Shown in pieces: positions 57,648 through 64,000 of a stretch of DNA of 64,000 nucleotides. The notes beneath the pieces were generated by a model, which had not been told where the DNA came from, did no database searches, and saw only the letters and a program-made list of their open reading frames with translations. Each line of letters begins with the position of its first letter. Position 1 is the stretch's first letter. Origin of the DNA: Nematostella vectensis (Eukaryota; Cnidaria; Anthozoa; Actiniaria; Edwardsiidae). The stretch lies in NCBI RefSeq assembly GCF_932526225.1, contig NC_064037.1, positions 5,475,703 to 5,539,702 of the forward strand, read 5' to 3'. A program made the translations under genes and the position numbers.

Positions 57648-59504
57648 TCAGTGGCGTCCAGGACTTCTCGATCTGCTTCGTCTGGAGAAACGCCTGTATA
57701 AATATTGTACAAATTACTCAGCATGAGCATTTGAAAAGTTTAATAGAAGTACTGTATATGGAAGTATAGATGGAAATATAAAGTGTAACTTACGGTGGAG
57801 ATCTTTTAGGAGACCTGGAAAATCGTCGGGGAGATCTCGATCTTGACCTGGATCTGAAAAAAAACAATAAATATTTATTATCACACTCAAAACATATTTC
57901 ACAAGTCTGTTCAATTTTTCAGTACAAGCGCACAAGAACAGCCTTCACAGCCATGTCACTAGACAAAATTTTGAAACCTAGAAAGAAGTCCAGTCTCATA
58001 TCCAGTTACCTAATAGCTTATTACTATGTCCTGGGCATATACATACAGTGTTCATTAGTGACAATTTAAAACCACAGACAAAAAAAATCACACAACAACA
58101 ATCAGTACTTCATAACATAAGAAATAACTTAACTGTTTAGGAAAATTAGCAAAAAAAACATTAAAAAGTCCATAGCCGTGTCCTCCCATTATTTCTTTCA
58201 ATATTCCAGTTAACTCTACATGCATTACAAACACTACCTGGCCGAATAATTTTATAAGGAGGGTTGAGGATTGTTGAGATGCTAATTGCCAGGAGGGACA
58301 AGATGGAATGGAGGGGAAGGGTGCGCTGATGCAGGCTGTGCCCTCCTTAGATGAACACATTTGCAGACATGCCGAGCTGTGCTGCAGTTGTTGTGTGGAC
58401 TTTGGTTTGCAGTCACTTCATAGATGGTTGAGCATAAAATCAATCCCACACAGTTGCTTATGATACCAAAACAGTAACCCAATCTACAAATTCACAGCAT
58501 CTTCAACTATTGTTGAGAGCAGGATTTGCTTAGAGGGGTTGCACAGATGCATATATATAGAAATGAGGCCGGGGGGGGGGGGGGGGGGGTACATACAACC
58601 ACTGGGTTTGCACCTGGAGAAACAGGCTGTCCTCTTTGCTATATTTTGTCCTTTTAATTTGGCCAAATAAAATGTTGTCTTATAACATGGTTGTCTTTTG
58701 AAATAAAAAAAATGTACTTTGTTTGTTTTATGCTCAACCATCATCAAGAGAAGCAAAAACAGGAGGCGGATGCTTGAGTCGCAAAGAACACTGCACATGA
58801 GCTGGGTGGTGGACGTTGGTGTTGAACCAGTAGCTCTTGGAATTTGGAGAGGGGTGTATCGAAAGCAGCGTTGTTGTTGTTGCTGTTGTTGTTGAGGGAG
58901 ACAGGGAGGTAGCAATGGATTTGGAGAATTCTTTGGGCCAGGTTGCTAGACTCAAAATTCCACCGAGACATCACACAAGACGAAGCGTGAAGTTATGTGG
59001 CGAGTGTGTAAAGTTGAGGATGTGCCATTTGCAGAAAATGGTGGTCGTTAGAAAAAGTAACGACCTGTAAAATGGTAAGTTGGTATTAGTATAACTGACT
59101 GTCTAAATATTTTTAAAGGGATTACAATAATCTTTTAGCTTGACTCGAAATTAACTAGTAAACTGAGAAAAAAGGCAAGGGAGCAAATACATAAAAAAAG
59201 GATGATTACATAACCTTCTTCTCCCATAACGACCCCCGCCTCCTCCTCCTCCTCCTCGACCCTTGTCTCGTGACCGCCCATGTGACAATTCAACCTTCAC
59301 TCTTTGCCCGCAGATACGTTCACCATCCAAGGCATCAACAGCATCTCTTGCGTCGCGGGCATCATAAAACTCAACAAAGGCAAACCCTGGAGGGTTACGT
59401 GCTACCCAGACATCACGTAGTTCACCATAAGACTTGAAGGCTTCCCACAACTCATGCCTGTCACCTTCCTTTCCTAGGTTGCCAACCCAAACTTTGGTAG
59501 TCAT
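57648..59504 (-). CDS. SR splicing factor, SRSF3/SRSF7-like (minus-strand paralogue)
   Basis: Three coding exons in transcript order: 59504-59215, 57853-57794, 57681-57648. Total 384 nt, 127 aa. An N-terminal RRM (about residues 4-75) has RNP2 VWVGNL and RNP1-like PGFAFVEF within [14 protein letters not shown], the hallmark of SRSF3/7. A Gly-rich hinge ([14 protein letters not shown]) follows, then a short RS tail ([11 protein letters not shown] ... [10 protein letters not shown]). Known role: binds exonic enhancers and promotes splicing and mRNA export. An acceptor (TTTCAATCAG) lies two bases before the ATG, so a 5' untranslated exon probably ends at 60309 (donor GTTAGT). No zinc knuckle, so it is closer to SRSF3 than SRSF7. 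Intron 1 (57854-59214, 1.36 kb) could hold an autoregulatory exon. Confidence 0.9.
58565..58590. repeat. G-run in the SR gene intron
   Basis: A pure run of about 19 G at 58571-58589. Similar long G or C runs occur near 8390, 15471, 17642, 27003, 35023, 36997 and 43747, so this is a feature of the whole window. Exact lengths may be unreliable in the assembly. Confidence 0.6.
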
Positions 59505-60309
59505 ATCTGATTGAAATATGATATGAAATAGCAAGGGTGAGTTATCAAGATCTGACGAAATTACATGTCATTGGGAAAATCAGTATACTTATGCCTCCAT
59601 CTTTTTTAAGACTTTTCCCCTTATACCTTAATGATAATTAAGAGAATCCAAGTTTTTATTCGTGTGATGAATAATGCAAACACATTATGCAAACACACTG
59701 TAATTGTGAAGTTGACCTCTCAAAATGGCCGTCTACCAGCTGCTCTCTTCCGAGTCTATTGTTTGCCATCCTACTAAACTTACAGAATATATCTACAAGC
59801 GAAAATGTCAAAATGCGTTCTTCACCTTTAACTGTAATAGGGAAGATAAGATAGAAAAAGAAAAACAGGGCAGGTTACGCTTTATTCAAGCTTCAACAAT
59901 CTTATGATCGCTAAAACAGGAACCTGAGCTTATATTCGAGGTTGATGCGAATGAGTCAAAAATATCTAATGAAACGTCAACGAGTAGCCGTTAGATTCTA
60001 GGCTTATTCATATTCTTGATTTATTCAAAAATTCTAGGATTCGGATTTTCTTTTGCAAAGAAAGGTTTTAAAAGTTAATGTGATGAAAATGACCAAACCA
60101 AGTGCGGCTAGGCAAGACATTAGCAAATAGAGTAAAATAACAAAAAGCAAACAGAACGTTCGAAAATTCTATGAATAAACTCGGGACGGCATGCGCATTC
60201 AGCTTCTTAAACGATCTTAACAAAGAAATCATACGGTGAAGACCTTTTAGTAAGAGAAAAGAACGTTTTTAGGGCAAAAGATCGGAAGAAAACATCGACA
60301 GAACTAACC

Positions 60310-60660
60310 TTCGTTTGATGAACTCTCTCGCATATGGCGTCCGTATCCCAGAATGCAATGCGATATGTCCAGGTACCGATGACCTTATTTGGACGATCGA
60401 GCAGAGCATTAAAAAAAAAAATCTGAATCCTAGCGCTTATTTCATCCTATCGCTTATTTCTAAATTGTATAGTATTATCATCGCAGTTTGCAACGCTATG
60501 CAAAAGATATTTTTATGACCTTACAATCATTTCTTAGTAAGTTTGGGTTTCCTGTGTTGCTTGTTGAGCCCCAAACGCCTTATGGGTAAAGAACGCCATA
60601 TGCTCGACCCCGCTCAAGTTGATTTCTTGCTTGCATTTTATTTCCCTTCTGCTTTTACGA
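60310..60660. promoter_or_regulatory. Probable shared upstream region of the two SR genes
   Basis: The inferred donor of the minus-strand 5' exon (AAG/GTTAGT, exon end 60309) and that of the plus-strand 5' exon (TTTAAG/GTAAGC, exon end 60676) face each other about 370 bp apart. Transcription start sites of both genes should lie between them. The untranslated exons are inferred from splice signals only. Confidence 0.4.
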
Positions 60661-61061
60661 CGTTCCACTCTTTAAGGTAAGCTTTCGGTCCCTTATTTTG
60701 TATGCTTATTTGAGGTAATAGTTCTCGTAATGAGTCTTTCGCTATACCTCGGTAAAGGAATGACTTGGATGTGCTTAACAACTTATCAACGACGATACGT
60801 TTAATATATCGCTTCAAGCTTTGACAGACTTCTGCGCTCTACATACGGATGACCCACGACCAACAAGTCGTATTAGTGGCATATTTACGGTCTTTAGGTG
60901 TTTCTGACATAAAAGGGAAGCAATTTCGCATGCATTTCCCCCTTTATTGCACCCAACTCCATGCTGCCGGCCTGAATAATACAGGCGAATGGAAGAGGGA
61001 GTTGTTTGGTGTACATGCAATTTTTAAAGTTGATAATTTTACCCTTATTGTTTTTATAGAA

Positions 61062-63067
61062 ATGACAACTAAACTGTATGTTGGAAATCTTGGTCGAAAT
61101 GCCGACTCATCTGAACTAGAGAGAGCTTTTGAGAAGTTTGGCCGCCTGAGTAAGGTTTGGGTTGCCCGCAACCCCCCTGGTTTTGCTTTTGTTGAGTATG
61201 AGGACTATCGGGATGCCGAGGAGGCTGTCCGAGAGCTTGATGGGGCTAATGTCTGTGATAGAACAATAAGAGTTGAATTCTCTAACAACCGTGGTGGTCG
61301 TGACCGTGGGGGTGGACGCCCTCGTGGCAGAAGCCCACCAAGAAGAAGGTACTGTTAAGTATTTTCTATTTCATATATCGTATTTATAAGAAATTTATAT
61401 TTTATCATTCATGTTTTGAGCCCCAGCTAATTCTCTGGACATTTGTTAATAGTAGCCCTTGTGTGATTCAAAACCGATACTTCTTGGTTGCAAATGTAGA
61501 TAAGGAGTTGATTTATTAATCTAATATGGTGTTTGACATTTTACAGGTTCTTTCATTCACTAATTAATGGTTATGTTTGAGGAAAATGAACCTATGCCTC
61601 TCCTGTCAAGAGGCATCTTACCATGCGTCATAGTTAGGCCATTTCGTCCTTAACACAAGATCTGCTTGGTTAAAAATACCAAATTTGGTGATCATTACAT
61701 GGCTTCTCTGCGCATCAAAATGCGTCAATCACCCCAAGCTGGACTACTTCACGCCTACTCTGCGCCATTATTTGCTCCTGAGGCGATTTCCTCCACAGAT
61801 GATTGGATTGTGTTAGACAAAAAATGTATTGCTGATTAAGATGATAACTTTTTATTTGCATTTTACTTCAATGATTCAACTTACTAGATTGTTGATTTTT
61901 TAATTGCCTTGAGCTTTTCTGTGGTTCTAATAGCTTTTGCTGCTTGCTAGGGTGTTCAAAGTGGAAGTGAATTTTGAAAGAACTTGATAAGGTCTACCTT
62001 TTATCTGAATGGTTTTAGAAGATCAGATGTCATCATATCATATTACTTATAAATTTCTGGTTTGACAAATACTTTTTAAGCTTACAAATGCCACAAGAAA
62101 CAAGTTTATACAAATCTTTTAAAAAAAAAATAAGCAATTCAATCATCTGTGAATGGAGTGATGCATCCAGGTCAACCCACTTCCCTTCTCTTCCCTTCCC
62201 ATCTCTTCCCGTCTTGTTGTGCTATTCAGGTAGTGTTGTGTTCCTTTTTTACCATGCCACGCATGCTACTGTGGCCACCTAGACTGTTATTTGTAACAGT
62301 TAACCAATCAAAATTTAAGAAAAAAATTTGATTGCTCTTAGCCAATTAAAGTGCTTCAATTTTCTTCACAAAATTGTGTAAACATCCAAAATTGTGCAAA
62401 TTAAAACTTTTTTATTCTGGCATTCTTATGGCCAAACTTTTTTAGACTTAGCTTGGTGACCACAGTACTGTATGCCTTTTGATAGATTGAACCACTTAGA
62501 CCTATAACTAGGAAGAATCTCCAAATTAGAGATTTTCCATATGAGAATCAAATCTGTCCACCCCATCTCAGCTAATCCTTGCTACACACCTACTACTGCA
62601 TGCATAATCTTTGACTGTTTTGGTGTTTTGATGTTCTGTTGTCATTAAAACCGATTAAATAAGTTCAGCATAATTTTTTTCAGACTTCCTCAGTATAAAT
62701 TGCATGCCTGTAGTCCTATTTATTCTGTTCTATCCACGTTATTGATAAGATTTTGATATTTAAATGCTGTTTTTAATGGTGTTTACATTTATTGAAATGC
62801 TATTGTTTTGCAGATCCAGGACACCACCACGTCGCAGAAGCCGATCCTTCTCAGGGTAAGACCTTCATATATTTGTGTTTGAAATTTACTTTTCCTGTTA
62901 CCACCATATTTACTACTATATTTTTATTTAAGGGTTCTTTCCCTGCTGTATTAACTATTTTTTTATTATTCTTTTTATTTATTCAAATCTGCATGTTTTA
63001 TATTAGGGATCGATACAAGAGAAGCCGTTCTCGCAGTCCTATTCGTAGAAGCCCAAGTCCCCACTGA
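61062..63067 (+). CDS. SR splicing factor, SRSF3/SRSF7-like (plus-strand paralogue)
   Basis: Three coding exons: 61062-61348, 62814-62855, 63007-63067. Total 390 nt, 129 aa. The RRM starts [11 protein letters not shown] (RNP2 LYVGNL) and contains [21 protein letters not shown] Gly/Arg hinge ([20 protein letters not shown]) follows, then an RS tail ([12 protein letters not shown] ... [15 protein letters not shown]). The acceptor TTTTTATAG three bases before the ATG points to an upstream untranslated exon ending at 60676. The intron positions and phases (both phase 2, first after RRR) match the minus-strand paralogue exactly, so the two arose by duplication. Intron 1 (61349-62813) is about as long as its counterpart. 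Confidence 0.92.
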
Positions 63068-64000
63068 CAGTAAAGACATCATGCTACCAGCATATAATGG
63101 AGGGCCTGCAGAAGATTAGCGTTGACCTTTTTTTAGCCTTTTAGATATTATTTCTGACTTGCTGAACTCATGGGCAATACTAATGACACTTCAATGCCAC
63201 ATTTTTAATTTTTCTTACTCAAACATTGTTCAGTTCACTTTTTTTTGTTTAGAGGTGTCTACATTGTCAAAATTCATAAAACTAAGATAGTATGTACCCC
63301 ACTTTTGACCTATAAAAGTTTAGTAGCTCAAGAGACAGCAAAGAAATGTGATATGGAACCTGAAAGTAGCCCTGCATAACATTTACCATTATTTGCACAG
63401 TATCACTCTAGCATCTTCATTTTATATTTTTTAGCATTACACTTTGTGTTGTTATACCTTTGCTAATTGTAATTGTGGAAGTGTTGTCAACATTAAAATA
63501 TAAAATATACATCAGACCAATTTCATCTCTACCTTGTATAGACCCCCAAAAGAATGGTACTCTTTCCCATGGAGTCTTACAATCTTGTTCCCAGAGCCCA
63601 CATACTTTTGTTGCTCTAGCAAGATATGTCGTTAGTGTTGGAAAATGACAAATTATCCCTGGAGGAGCATAAATGTTTTTACTAAAAATCCAAGTATAGG
63701 AATCTAGGAGTTGTTAGGGAGGTAAGAAAATTAGAATTTAGGGTAGATTTTTTAATGTTAATACAGCAGCAGGTGGTTACTTTGGCAGTGTTACATAGAA
63801 TACAGCGAGCTACGATGTGAGAGTTTTTTCTTAAACTTATATTTCATCTACAGGCATATAGGAAACATCACTTTACACCAAGTACTCTGATGCATCAGAA
63901 TAACAGCTCCCATGGTGCCCTGATCTAGACAAAATTGAACCAATATGAGATATCTATGATTACAAGACAAAGGACTGGATTGCTTTGACTGGCCATAGTC
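63068..64000 (+). other. 3' UTR of the plus-strand SR gene and downstream sequence
   Basis: AT-rich with no coding signal. ATTAAA near 63489 is the best candidate poly(A) hexamer, weakly supported. Nothing else recognisable before the window end. Confidence 0.4.

Noticed and set aside
58484-58915. Gln-rich ORF in the minus SR gene intron
   Set aside because: The Gln run comes from a short GTT/CAA microsatellite, and no acceptor and donor pair links it to the SR exons.

Overview
The window looks like animal nuclear DNA, most likely from an anthozoan cnidarian such as a sea anemone (I suspect Nematostella, but this is inference). The genes are animal genes with many short GT-AG exons and short AT-rich introns, packed in both orientations and full of MITE-like hairpin elements and minisatellites. 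All exon models were built by hand from splice signals and family similarity. For each multi-exon gene the reading phases close exactly.

Layout. (1) 116-1722, minus: a uL18m-type mitochondrial ribosomal protein gene (MRPL18). It is head to head with (2) 1778-18058, plus: Notchless/NLE1, 18 coding exons, 471 codons, a ribosome-assembly WD40 protein. NLE1 intron 2 holds a broken DUF3987-like mobile-element ORF and a palindrome-bearing repeat, and intron 12 holds a 3.8-kb minisatellite built from the exon's own 5' splice site. (3) 19762-26225, minus: a 10-exon, 630-aa SLC6 sodium-dependent transporter, convergent with NLE1. (4) 28714-51002, minus: serine/threonine kinase 36 (Fused), 35 coding exons, 1381 aa. 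Its introns contain an antisense class A GPCR pseudogene (about 34.9-36.0 kb), a LINE 3' end, MITEs and several tandem arrays. (5) 51.8-56.6 kb: a 4.8-kb satellite of 50/54-bp units with a 1742-bp higher-order repeat. (6) 57648-59504 (minus) and 61062-63067 (plus): two head-to-head paralogous SR splicing factors (SRSF3/7 type) with matching intron positions.

How the genes relate. MRPL18 and NLE1 share a promoter region of at most about 140 bp and both serve ribosomes (mitochondrial and 60S). The SR pair also appears to share an upstream region, with a 5' untranslated exon on each side. STK36 acts in cilia and Hedgehog signalling; SLC6 is a membrane carrier without an obvious link to its neighbours.

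The most unusual signal is not a gene. At several exons (MRPL18 exon 3; NLE1 exons 12 and 17; STK36 exons 14, 20 and 34, and possibly 29) a tandem duplication spans or copies the exon-intron junction, so copies of the splice site lie in the adjoining intron. The extreme case is NLE1 intron 12, with nearly ninety units, most carrying a near-consensus 5' splice site.
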